Assembly (NCBI RefSeq): GCF_016649425.1 | Contig: NZ_JADRCR010000002.1 | Coordinates: forward strand, 382,575 to 446,574 | Source: Limnobaculum allomyrinae | GTDB lineage: Bacteria; Pseudomonadota; Gammaproteobacteria; Enterobacterales; Enterobacteriaceae | Direction: 5' to 3' | Length of the DNA stretch: 64,000 nucleotides | Part shown: piece by piece, positions 10,495 through 18,305 of the stretch | Numbering within the stretch: position 1 is the stretch's first letter | Layout: the number at the start of each line of letters is the position of its first letter | Notes under the pieces: generated by a model | Seen by the model: only the letters and a program-made list of their open reading frames with translations | What the model was told of the DNA's origin: nothing | The model's database searches: none | Program-made: the position numbers and the translations under genes

Positions 10495-11477
10495 GCCTGA
10501 ATCCATGAGCTGCGGTGTTGTGCTACATCTTCAGGGCTAAACTCCAGCGTCGCTGCTGGTTTTGCCGTTTGAATGAAGGCTTCCGGTAGTGGGATATCGA
10601 TAACCGGATACATCCAGTTAGTGGTTGGGATTTCCTGTTGGAATGCTGGCGTCATCATAAAGGCCATAAATTTAGCTGCCAATTCAGGCTGTTTGCTATT
10701 AGCCAGCAGGCCTGCCACTTCAACCTGCATATAGTGACCTTCACTAAAGCTGGCTGCGACATAGCGATTATCTTTCTCTTCAATCACGTGGTAAGCCGGA
10801 GAAGTGGTATAGCTGAGGACTAAATCCGCCTCGCCTTTAAGGAACAGACCATAAGCATCACTCCAGCCTTTGGTCACGGTTACCGTTTTCTTCGCCAGTT
10901 TTTGCCAGGCCTGTGGAGCCTTATCGCCGTAGACTTTTTGCATCCACAACAGTAGACCAAGTCCCGGTGTGCTGGTGCGTGGATCCTGATAGATAACTCG
11001 CCATTTTTCCGGGCTTTCAATTAACTCATTCAGGCTTTTAGGCGGCGTCTTTAGCTTTTCTGTATTGTAGACAAAGGCGAAATAGCCATAGTCATAAGGG
11101 ATAAAAGTATCGTCTTTCCAGCCGCCCGGTAAGGTGAGTGAGTGGGCATTTACATCCAGCTTGTGTGGGACGAATAGGCCTGATTGTTTTGCGGCAACCA
11201 GCAAGTTGTTATCTAAACCCAGAACCATATCTGCGGTACTTTTTTTGCCTTCCATTTTCAAACGATTAAGCAATGAGACACCATCAGCTAAAGGAACCAG
11301 TTTTAATTCGCATTGGCATTGTGCTTCGAAGGCTTTTTTGATCTTCGGGCCGGGGCCCCAGTCAGAAGCAAAAGAATCATAGGTATAGATGGTTAATGTT
11401 GGCCGGTTTTCTGCCCCATTGGCGAGTAATGGACAAACGGCAAGAAACCCGATTGCGATGATGAGTTTTTTGAACAC
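10470..11477 (-). CDS. thiB: Periplasmic thiamine-binding protein ThiB (TbpA)
   Basis: ThiB captures thiamine, TMP and TPP in the periplasm and passes them to ThiP. The 335-residue product has a Sec signal peptide (MFKKLIIAIGFLAVCPLLANGA) and then a type-2 periplasmic binding fold starting TLTIYTYDSFASDWGPGP. LGLDNNLLVAAKQSGLF and the pair of conserved tryptophan/tyrosine-rich regions fit the family. It is the first gene of the thiBPQ operon, preceded by a TPP riboswitch, and it overlaps thiP by 25 bases. Confidence 0.96.
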   Translation of the reverse strand: MFKKLIIAIGFLAVCPLLANGAENRPTLTIYTYDSFASDWGPGPKIKKAFEAQCQCELKLVPLADGVSLLNRLKMEGKKSTADMVLGLDNNLLVAAKQSGLFVPHKLDVNAHSLTLPGGWKDDTFIPYDYGYFAFVYNTEKLKTPPKSLNELIESPEKWRVIYQDPRTSTPGLGLLLWMQKVYGDKAPQAWQKLAKKTVTVTKGWSDAYGLFLKGEADLVLSYTTSPAYHVIEEKDNRYVAASFSEGHYMQVEVAGLLANSKQPELAAKFMAFMMTPAFQQEIPTTNWMYPVIDIPLPEAFIQTAKPAATLEFSPEDVAQHRSSWIQAWQNAVSR

Positions 11478-11568
11478 TTTGTACTCCCCTAAATAACTCG
11501 GTTGGAAACAAAGGTCTTTGAGTTAATTAAGCTATTCAGCTAGTAGATGAAGAAACTGAACAGACTCT

Positions 11569-11673
11569 CAAATCCCTCCGCCGGGATTAACCGGATCAGG
11601 TTCTACGGGTATGGTCTGGTGTGATTTCACACAATAAACACATTCTCAGCTTTACTTTGGCACCCCGTTGAGA
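11569..11673 (-). ncRNA. TPP riboswitch (thi box)
   Basis: Read on the minus strand, the segment starts with the thi-box element CGGGGTGCC, continues with GCTGAGA, then ACCCGTAGAACCTGATC, and closes with GCGGAGGGA, all in the order of a TPP aptamer. It lies about 90 bases before thiB and should shut off the thiamine importer when TPP is plentiful. The expression platform downstream was not resolved by eye. Confidence 0.95.
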
Positions 11674-11841
11674 AGGGCACATTGTAGAGTCTGTTTGACC
11701 TGTGGGGAAGGGGATTATTCTCAGGAGTGAATACTAACTTATCTATTATTATTCTCTGCCATCAACCCATGGCAGAGAATATTGTCAAAAGTAGTCTACA
11801 AGAACGTAGTTTATTACTTGCCTCATCGGTGATGAGTGCGA

Positions 11842-12558
11842 TTAGCCCATAAATTTATGCCAGTACAGAGAGACAGGAATAATGATGATTAGAGCAGGTA
11901 AAAAGTTGACGACGGCAAAGGTTTTTATCTGAGCGATGCGTAATCCAACCGCAATCATAATAATGCCGCCACAGGCGGAGAAATCCCCCAATGTAATCTC
12001 TGTCATATACGGCATAATCAATCGGGCAGAAAAATAGAGCCCGCCTTGAACCAACAGCTGAGGAATAGCGATAGACATGACGGCAGCACCCATCGTGGTG
12101 GCAAAAATCATGGCGGTGAAAATATCGAGAATAGATTTAACCACCAGCAACTGGTAATTACCCGTCATTCCTTCAGTGAGCGCGCCGACGATACCGGTAC
12201 CACCGGCACAAAACAGGACGATTAATGCGGTAAAGTTTTGGGTGTAAAGTTCCGGCGTCATGCTGTGGTTGCGTACCGGAATAATTCGAGCCAGCCCACG
12301 CTGTATCAGAGAGCCGAACTTTTGTACGCCTTTTTCCATGTAACAAATTTCACCGATGGCCAGTCCAACAATTAGTGCCAGTGCTACGGCGGGTAATTGC
12401 TGAACTTTAATCGTCATTATCACACCCATAGCAATGGATATCATGGCAAATGCTGCCGGTAGTCCATCCTGTAAACGTTTAGGCATCAGCGGCGCCAAAA
12501 AAAGACCTAATCCCCCGCCGACGAAAACGGCTGCGCTGTTCAGTAATGGACCAACCAT
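11842..12558 (-). CDS. yqgA: YqgA-like DUF554 membrane protein
   Basis: The 238-residue protein is almost wholly hydrophobic, with about six or seven membrane segments, and matches the DUF554/YqgA family (E. coli YqgA has 235 residues). Recognisable parts are the start MVGPLLNSAAVFVGGGLGLFLAPLMP split over the first segment, GTGIVGALTEGMTG near residue 125 and CGGIIMIAVGLRI near 195. Its function is unknown; transport has been suggested for the family but is unproven. It stands alone, with the thiB riboswitch region downstream and an AT-rich gap upstream. Confidence 0.88.
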   Translation of the reverse strand: MVGPLLNSAAVFVGGGLGLFLAPLMPKRLQDGLPAAFAMISIAMGVIMTIKVQQLPAVALALIVGLAIGEICYMEKGVQKFGSLIQRGLARIIPVRNHSMTPELYTQNFTALIVLFCAGGTGIVGALTEGMTGNYQLLVVKSILDIFTAMIFATTMGAAVMSIAIPQLLVQGGLYFSARLIMPYMTEITLGDFSACGGIIMIAVGLRIAQIKTFAVVNFLPALIIIIPVSLYWHKFMG

Positions 12559-13195
12559 AATTTCTTCCTACTTTTGTTTTTTTACAGACAACGTCATCCA
12601 GCTATTTTGGAGATAGCGTGGCTATCAGTACTGGGGATGAACGTATATAGGGTTTGTTGTTAGTAGAAGGTACAGGTCAACAACAAAGAGTAATGTAAAT
12701 GATAACCTATTTTGTCAGAAATGCTTTTGCTTAATTGTGGGGAAATTTATATCACTTAGTGTGTAAACCAAAAGTGACGGGAAATGTAATAAAAAACCAG
12801 AGTGATTATGCGGAATGACGAGACAGAACCAGCTGCTTTTGATGCTTGTCAGGATAATCTTGTTTTTATTAGCTATTTATAAAAAATATATTTATCAGAA
12901 AATGACATTAATATATTCTGGTTTATAGCTGAGGTAATATTCATATATTTGCCAAAATAAGTATTTCTTAGGTGTTTTGCTTATTTTTAATTTATCTTTT
13001 ATTTAATTGATAAGTATTTATTTGCAGGGTTTTAATGCATTAATTATTCTGTCTTATACATGATATAAAATTAGTTTAAATCAATAGAAATAAAAAAATC
13101 ATTTGTGATAAAAATAATCACGCCTTAAAACTTTGAGGCTTTTATTTCGACCATCAGCTTTTGATTGGTTAATATATCTATAAAAGGGAATTATC
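12559..13195. other. AT-rich gap upstream of the microcin-like gene
   Basis: The first ~100 bases hold the yqgA leader. The rest is strongly AT-rich and carries no convincing gene. A 24-codon frame begins at 12808 without a good ribosome binding site and is not called. Two small hairpins stand before the microcin-like gene: GTGAT/ATCAC at 13105-13121 and GCCT/AGGC at 13122-13139, the latter followed by TTTTATTT. AAAGGGAA just before 13196 is the ribosome binding site of the next gene. Confidence 0.5.
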
Positions 13196-13498
13196 ATGCG
13201 TGAATTACAAAACAGTGAAATTGAACAAGTAAGCGGTGCTTGGGCTGCAAACTTTACTGATGCTCTGGAAGGCGCTTTAGTTGGTTTCGGCGAAGGCTTC
13301 TCAACTGGTCTGGGTTTAGGTACTAAAGTTGGCGGCTCTGGCGGCGGCGTATTAGGCTTTGGTCTGATCGGTTCTCTGGTTGGTGCTTTCGTTGGTCCAG
13401 TTGTTGGCGGCGTTTACGGCACAATCGGTGGTTTTGCTTTAGGTAAAGATGAAATCAAATCTATCGCTAAAGACTACCGCGACGCGTTCACTCGTTAA
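13196..13498 (+). CDS. Microcin-like (class II bacteriocin-type) precursor with GA leader
   Basis: The 100-residue product begins MRELQNSEIEQVSGA, the double-glycine-type leader (here Gly-Ala) of class II microcins such as ColV and microcin L, which are cut and exported by a peptidase-containing ABC transporter. The predicted mature part has about 85 residues and is rich in glycine and small hydrophobics, with a glycine-zipper-like stretch from GFGLIGSLVG to GTIGGFALG that could insert into membranes. The tail is charged (KDEIKSIAKDYRDAFTR). There is no cysteine. Codons are nearly all optimal (GGT/GGC, CTG, GTT, GCT), unlike the AT-rich flanks, suggesting strong expression. No immunity, peptidase or export gene is adjacent. 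A non-toxic glycine-zipper membrane peptide is an alternative. Confidence 0.75.
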   Translation: MRELQNSEIEQVSGAWAANFTDALEGALVGFGEGFSTGLGLGTKVGGSGGGVLGFGLIGSLVGAFVGPVVGGVYGTIGGFALGKDEIKSIAKDYRDAFTR

Positions 13499-13525
13499 TC
13501 TGTTTTTAGATTATAACTTGTGTGT

Positions 13526-13554
13526 AAAACAGAGAGCCTGGCTCTCTGTTTTTC
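13526..13554 (+). terminator. Intrinsic terminator of the microcin-like gene
   Basis: ACAGAGAGC and GCTCTCTGT form a 9-bp stem with a 3-base loop, flanked by AAA on the left and TTTTT on the right. It starts 27 bases after the stop codon. Confidence 0.9.
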
Positions 13555-13849
13555 GTTTCTGGCAATGATTTCTAATATAAAAAGATATCGCTCAATATTG
13601 CTGACTGTACTTCAGTCATTTGCTGTTTCGTATGATAACAATCAAAATTAATTAGTCTTTAAAACTAACTAATTTCACAACGTGCTGATTTTTAAAAATT
13701 AATACTTTAATAATTGATTAATATAAAGCAACGCTTTTAGTATGCGTATACTGGCTCTGATTCAAACAGGAAAGTTCGTTAACAGGTCACTTTTTATGTG
13801 TCACCTGGTTAACGAATGATAGGAAATTATCCCAGCCAGGTGAAATACT
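13555..13849. other. Gap with an inverted repeat before the sigma-54 activator
   Basis: AT-rich and without a gene. Near its end, GTTAACAGGT (from 13778) and ACCTGGTTAAC (to 13815) form an imperfect inverted repeat around TATGTG, about 35 bases before the ATG at 13850. It could be an operator or an attenuating hairpin for the activator gene. I found no -24/-12 sigma-54 promoter by eye. Confidence 0.45.
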
Positions 13850-14862
13850 ATGCATCCAAAATCAGCTTCTTCTATAAATGACACGACTTTTGTTGCTATT
13901 TCTCCTTCCTCTTTAAATTTATTTTCTCAAGCAAAAAAGATCGCGAAATATCATATCATGTTCCCGTGTTGATTACCGGGGAAACGGGTACCGGGAAAGA
14001 GTGCATCGCCCGATATATTCATCACCATGCTTATGGGCAAGACAATGCCCCTTATGTCGGTGTAAATTGCGCGGCTATTCCGGAAAATATGCTGGAAGCG
14101 ATGTTGTTTGGTTATGAAAAGGGAGCCTTTACCGGCGCAGTAAGCAGTATGCCGGGAAAATTTGAACAAGCAAACGGCGGGACTTTACTACTGGACGAAA
14201 TTGGCGATATGCCGTTATCACTTCAGGCTAAATTATTACGCGTTTTGCAAGAGCAGGAAGTAGAGCGATTAGGGAGCCATAAGAAAATTGCTTTAAATAT
14301 TCGTCTTATAGCCTCCACCAATAAAATACTGGAAACTGAGATTGAACAAGGGCGTTTCCGGCAGGATCTATTCTATCGTTTATCGGTTGTTCCTATTCAT
14401 ATATTGCCATTGCGGGAACGCCCGGAAGATATTTTACCGTTAGCTAAGCGTTTTATTCGTAAATATAGTTCTTTCTCTGATGATGTTCTCCATTTGGATG
14501 AGTGCGCAGAACAGGCGCTTTTACGTCATGGGTGGTCAGGTAATGTTCGGGAGCTGGAAAATGTCATTCAGCGGGGCATTATTATGAGCAATGGCGGGTT
14601 AATTCAGCATATGGATTTAGGGCTAAATAATGGCCTTGTTTCCGAGAGACTCCCTGCTTCAGATTTATCAGAACAATCAATAAAGAATTTAAAAACGCAC
14701 GGGCGTTTGGCCGAACATCAATACATTATGGATTTGTTGAAGCGGTATAAAGGGAGCAAGTCCAAAACTGCAGAGTTTCTTGGTATTACGCCTCGGGCGT
14801 TACGCTATCGTCTTGCCTCTATGCGTAAACTGGGGATTGATGTGGAGTGTATTTCGTCATAG
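13850..14862 (+). pseudogene. Frameshifted sigma-54-dependent activator, LafK-like
   Basis: The main open part (13966-14862, GTG at 13966) encodes an AAA+ bacterial enhancer-binding protein: Walker A GETGTGKE, the sigma-54 contact loop GAFTGA, Walker [13 protein letters not shown], the arginine-finger region FRQDLFYRL and a C-terminal Fis-type helix-turn-helix ([19 protein letters not shown]). The N-terminus is in another frame: ATG at 13850 gives 35 residues ending QAKKIAKYH, exactly what should precede the AAA+ core, then runs to a TGA at 13970. The frame change lies around 13953-13957 (two extra bases or one lost). Even repaired, it would lack a receiver domain. The best family match by context is LafK/FlrA-type flagellar regulators; PspF-like is an alternative. 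Confidence 0.75.
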
Positions 14863-14882
14863 TACGGTATATCTCCTGCTTT

Positions 14883-15260
14883 TTATTTTCGGGTGGATAA
14901 TATCTGATGGTTACGCGCACTAAGCGTACTGCATTCATGCATTCGCTGCATGATATCGTTCCATAACGCTTTCGCCTGAATATGATGACTTGCAGGTAAG
15001 CGAGAAAATAGAAACAGAATGCCTTCATCATGAGGGGGAATACACAAGTTTTTTAGTATTGAAATGCGTTTCTGTGCGGACTTGGTCAATTGATGATAAA
15101 TATGACTAATACGTTGATTGAGTTCATCTATTGCATCTGTTTTACGGGCGGTAATCATCGTCTGTTGCTGTTTTAGCAACAAAATAAGCTTAATGTAAGA
15201 TCTTCGGTCAAGCTGAAGTTCCGCCAGCAATTCCATAACTTGCTCTTGTCGCATTTTCAC
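14883..15260 (-). CDS. FlgN-like flagellar export chaperone
   Basis: The 125-residue, highly helical protein has the size and pattern of FlgN, the chaperone of hook-filament junction proteins FlgK and FlgL. Its position directly after an FlgM-like gene, with a 3-base overlap, is the usual flgM-flgN order. The frame can start at GTG 15260 or ATG 15254 (MRQEQVMELLAELQLD); neither has a strong ribosome binding site. FlgN is poorly conserved, so the call rests mostly on context. No flgK or flgL is present in the window, so a chaperone role here would lack its clients. It converges on the sigma-54 activator. Confidence 0.68.
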   Translation of the reverse strand: MKMRQEQVMELLAELQLDRRSYIKLILLLKQQQTMITARKTDAIDELNQRISHIYHQLTKSAQKRISILKNLCIPPHDEGILFLFSRLPASHHIQAKALWNDIMQRMHECSTLSARNHQILSTRK

Positions 15261-15541
15261 TTGTCTGCGCCCCGATAATATTCCAGGATTGCGCTGGCAA
15301 TGTGTTCCGGGTTGACACCTATTCTTCCAAGTTTGAGCGCTGTTTTAATCGTTGTGACTTTTTGAATATCGATTTCCGGCAAAATCGCGAGTATTCGCAA
15401 GGCTTCTTTCAGCTGTGAAAGTGATACTTCCTCTTTTTGTATACCATGACTTTCTTGCGATTTTTTAGCCAAAGTTAACTGGTTTTTACTCTGATATTCA
15501 GATAGATGTGGATGAGTTTCTTGAGTGTGAATGGCTTTCAT
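15257..15541 (-). CDS. FlgM-like anti-sigma-28 factor
   Basis: The 94-residue protein has a disordered, polar first half and a C-terminal half with the FlgM pattern: VSLSQLKEALRILAILPEID, then KVTTIKTALKLGRIGVNPEHIA. FlgM proteins hold the flagellar sigma factor inactive until the hook is complete and FlgM is exported. A FliA/LafS-like sigma gene lies 2.8 kb away. The gene normally divergent from flgM, flgA, is missing; instead there is a strong hairpin and an unrelated operon. Both flgM and flgN frames are intact. Confidence 0.8.
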   Translation of the reverse strand: MKAIHTQETHPHLSEYQSKNQLTLAKKSQESHGIQKEEVSLSQLKEALRILAILPEIDIQKVTTIKTALKLGRIGVNPEHIASAILEYYRGADK

Positions 15542-15619
15542 AACGCTTCCTTTGACTTATTTTATTAGAGACAAGTCATCTGCGGTTATCATTGAGCGTA
15601 TGTTTTTACGCCTCGTAGC

Positions 15620-15665
15620 AAACCGGCACTCACCTTGCTTGATTCAGGTGAGTGCCGGTTTTGTC
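15620..15665. terminator. Strong terminator-like hairpin
   Basis: A perfect 16-bp inverted repeat (15620-15635 with 15646-15661, core CCGGCACTCACCT) with a 10-base loop lies between the flgM-like gene and the end of the secreted-protein gene. The right side reads CCGGTTTTG. It probably ends leftward transcription from the ToxR-like operon and so insulates flgM. Confidence 0.75.
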
Positions 15666-15747
15666 ATACTCAGGTTAAGCGGTTACACCGGTCTAAAACT
15701 TTAATCGTTTTGTCAGGAATTTTATTTAAGGCGACATTCGATCTCTG

Positions 15748-16335
15748 TCAGAATGACCAAAAGGATTTTTTTGCTGTTGTATTATTAGGGTCCGGTATCA
15801 TACTAACCGGCGAACCATCAATATTGGATATTTTATCTTCAATAACACTATTGGGATAAACGAATAGTAATCCATTCTGAGAAACAATTAGCTGGTCGGT
15901 TCCTACGGCATAGCTACTGAGAGCCAGGCTACGCTGTTTATTAATATCCATTACACTATTGATCAATTCGTCGTGCTCTGGATTGTAGTAATAGAGCGGT
16001 GTGAATTTGAAATCAGGATACTTATCGTAATGATTTTCTTCATCCAGTATCATTTTTCCTTTAAAAATGAATCGATCATCCGTTGGGTCGGTTATGCTGA
16101 CTAACAGATTCTCAATACCAGAATAGAGACGAATGTTATAGATTTCGTCTTTTTCAGAGAGCAAATCATAAAAACCAATTTGTGTCTTGAGATTGATACC
16201 GGTTAGGGAGGGTACCCTGACACATTCCGGCACAGAATATAGCTCGGCAGATACGGTTCCAATATATAATCCCGTCGTAACAGTCAGAAATAATACTATT
16301 TTTAATTTATTAGCTATGACAAGTAACCAATTCAT
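15748..16335 (-). CDS. Small exported protein, partner of the ToxR/CadC-like gene
   Basis: I do not recognise the family of this 195-residue protein. It begins with a lysine-containing hydrophobic stretch (NKLKIVLFLTVTTGLYIG, then VSAELYS), which fits a signal peptide or single membrane anchor, so the bulk should be periplasmic. The body is rich in Asp, Asn and Tyr and has two cysteines at most. It overlaps the 3' end of the ToxR/CadC-like frame by 26 bases, so the two were probably translated together. The pairing recalls ToxR-ToxS and PsaE-PsaF, where the second protein stabilises the sensor; this is inference from layout only. Confidence 0.6.
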   Translation of the reverse strand: MNWLLVIANKLKIVLFLTVTTGLYIGTVSAELYSVPECVRVPSLTGINLKTQIGFYDLLSEKDEIYNIRLYSGIENLLVSITDPTDDRFIFKGKMILDEENHYDKYPDFKFTPLYYYNPEHDELINSVMDINKQRSLALSSYAVGTDQLIVSQNGLLFVYPNSVIEDKISNIDGSPVSMIPDPNNTTAKKSFWSF

Positions 16336-17281
16336 TTAATTTTCTCTCTGTTTCCCGATAAACCAATGTATTCAATTTTTGGCTGTTAACCCGCCAGTGA
16401 AAAATGTTCATGCTAAGTTCTTTACTTTCACAGGCTGACTGAATTGAGAAGGTGTAATGCAGCATTGCATCGGTAGCCCGGTAGTAAGCATGAATAATGG
16501 TTTTTGAGTTACTCAAATGCTGGTTAATTTTATTCAGCGACTCTTTTAGCCTTTCAGGCACGCTATAAGGCTCTTGCTGGTTTGGTGTGGATTTCTTTGT
16601 TACATGGTGAAGTACTATATGGTCATAAGGCTGAAGCTGATCTCTTAATACACTCATTCCATCCGGAGGAGAAACCGGTGTGGGAGAGTCTAATAATATT
16701 TTTTTAGAAATCAGGGCGATCAGTATTATTGCTGCTATTGCAAAAAGATATTTTTGCTTTTTTGCCAGAATAGCAGTGACTTTGCGTTTCTTAGTCGGAA
16801 TTTCTTCCTGTTTAAGGTCATCAACCAGATATGATTCTTCAGCAACAATTTCAGTTCCTGTTTGATGATCTGCTGGTTGATATTCAATCAGTACGGTCTC
16901 TTTGATATCAGTATCAAAAGGCGCTTCCTTGTTACTGATTTCACAGGTTTCATACTGGCAATACTATTTTTCCAGCAAATAGCCTTTTTTGGGAATGGTT
17001 TTAATAATACGCTGATGTTTGCCGTTATCATCCAGAGCAGATCTCAGAGCATGAATAGCATTCGGTAAACTGTTATTACCAATAACTCGATTTTCCCAAA
17101 CCAGATTGGTTAGTTGCTCTCTTGAAAGTACCTCACCTGCATATTGTGCCAGGACGTCCAGTAGCTTTAACTGATATTCACCAAGGCGTTTAACTTCCTT
17201 TGTTTCTCTGTGGTTAATCGATCCTTGTTGGTGATCGATTAACCAGCCGTCGATGAAACAGTGTGTGTTAGTTACGTTCAT
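16310..17281 (-). pseudogene. ToxR/CadC-like membrane regulator interrupted by an in-frame TAG
   Basis: Read from ATG 17281 (MNVTNTHCFIDGWLIDHQQG), the frame encodes an OmpR-type winged helix (LLDVLAQYAGEVLSREQLTN, then a recognition region ending TIPKKGYLLEK) and stops at TAG 16964-16966, codon 106 of 323. Beyond it the same frame stays open to 16310: an acidic linker, a basic stretch (PTKKRKV), one membrane segment (YLFAIAAIILIALI) and a periplasmic domain of about 130 residues. That is the full ToxR/CadC architecture, so one nonsense mutation separates two halves. An ATG at 16657 could only make the periplasmic part. A lateral-flagellar LafZ-type regulator is a plausible identity by position. 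Either a recent pseudogene or amber readthrough would explain it. Confidence 0.82.
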
Positions 17282-18305
17282 TTGAATGAAATCTAGCCTT
17301 TTCAAGTTGTGTTTTAAGTAAGTGATGCTGTAGGTTATTTGATATAGAGAGGTGAAGGAATAATGATTCCGTTTCAATGAGTGTTTTATCATTAAAACAA
17401 TGAAGAGTTCCATTCAGGCAGGAGAAACGAAAGGGTGTTAAAAATGTCTGGTTAATTATTAACCCTCAAGCGGAGGTTTCAGACAACTGTATAACGTTTA
17501 TTTTAACCTTTACCTAATTATCGTATATTCGATGGCTTTATTATTACGCTAATACTTATAATCATTCAATTGTTTTGAAATGATACTGATATTAATAGTT
17601 GTAACAAAATAAGTTTTTTTAGTTTTTATTTTTATTAATCAATTGATTTAATTTGAATTATTTTCATTAATTGTTTTTATTAATTATGTCCATCTTCGTT
17701 GGTTTGAAGAGTTGTTCACTGTGTTAATAATGTTTTTATTGTTGACTATTTGTTGTCTTATTATTTTATATTGTTAATTTTAAAGTGTATTTTGATACGT
17801 GAATAGTATTGGTTTATTAAGTTTCTTAATGATAATAATTACTATTTTTTATTTTGGATAGTATTGAAAAATATACATCATTAATCAATGTTAAGTGGTG
17901 GTATGAAATAATGGTGTGTACTGAGGTTTTATATAAATTTGATTAAAATATCCGCTAATTGATAGTGGGTATTTTTAATAAATAATATCGTTTTTTAGAT
18001 GCGTTTTCATAAGCACTCATAATAAATTTAAAAATTTTATTCCTACTATTATTTTCCCTAATTATTTCATCACTTAGCTAATCTTTCGGAAAAGCAGAAG
18101 GTGGTGATTTTCCTGTTTTCCGGAAGTATTGCTTCCTCCTATTTATCTATTCCATTGTTTTTTAAAGCATTAGCGTCATGACTATCCAAAACAAAGGATA
18201 CATGAGCATTCACGAGCCAGCGGTTTGCTGGCCTTAAAAATGGATAAGCAAAAGGACATGTTACTACCGGGTAACAGCAGCTTTTGATAGGGAGTAACAG
18301 CCGAC
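17282..18305. other. Long AT-rich gap between the ToxR-like gene and the sigma factor
   Basis: About 1 kb with no coding sequence I can support; much of it is very AT-rich, far more so than the flanking genes. The left end should hold the ToxR-like promoter. The right end has three hairpins in the presumed leader of the sigma gene: CGGAAAA/TTTTCCG (18087-18122), GCCAGC/GCTGGC (18216-18232) and GTTAC/GTAAC (18260-18275). GGGAG before 18306 is a usable ribosome binding site, slightly far from the ATG. I looked for a cyclic-di-GMP riboswitch and did not see its conserved core. Confidence 0.5.

Noticed and set aside
12808-12882. 24-codon frame in the AT-rich gap, possible immunity peptide for the microcin-like gene
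   Set aside because: No good ribosome binding site, no hydrophobic segment typical of immunity proteins, and chance frames of this size are common.
13126-13153. Sigma-28-like promoter (TAAAACTT, 11-12 bases, CGA core) upstream of the microcin-like gene
   Set aside because: The -35-like half matches fairly well but the -10-like half matches in only about half of its positions, so it cannot be told from chance in AT-rich DNA.
18160-18305. Cyclic-di-GMP riboswitch before the sigma gene
   Set aside because: The hairpins are real but the conserved core sequences of the known aptamer classes are not present.
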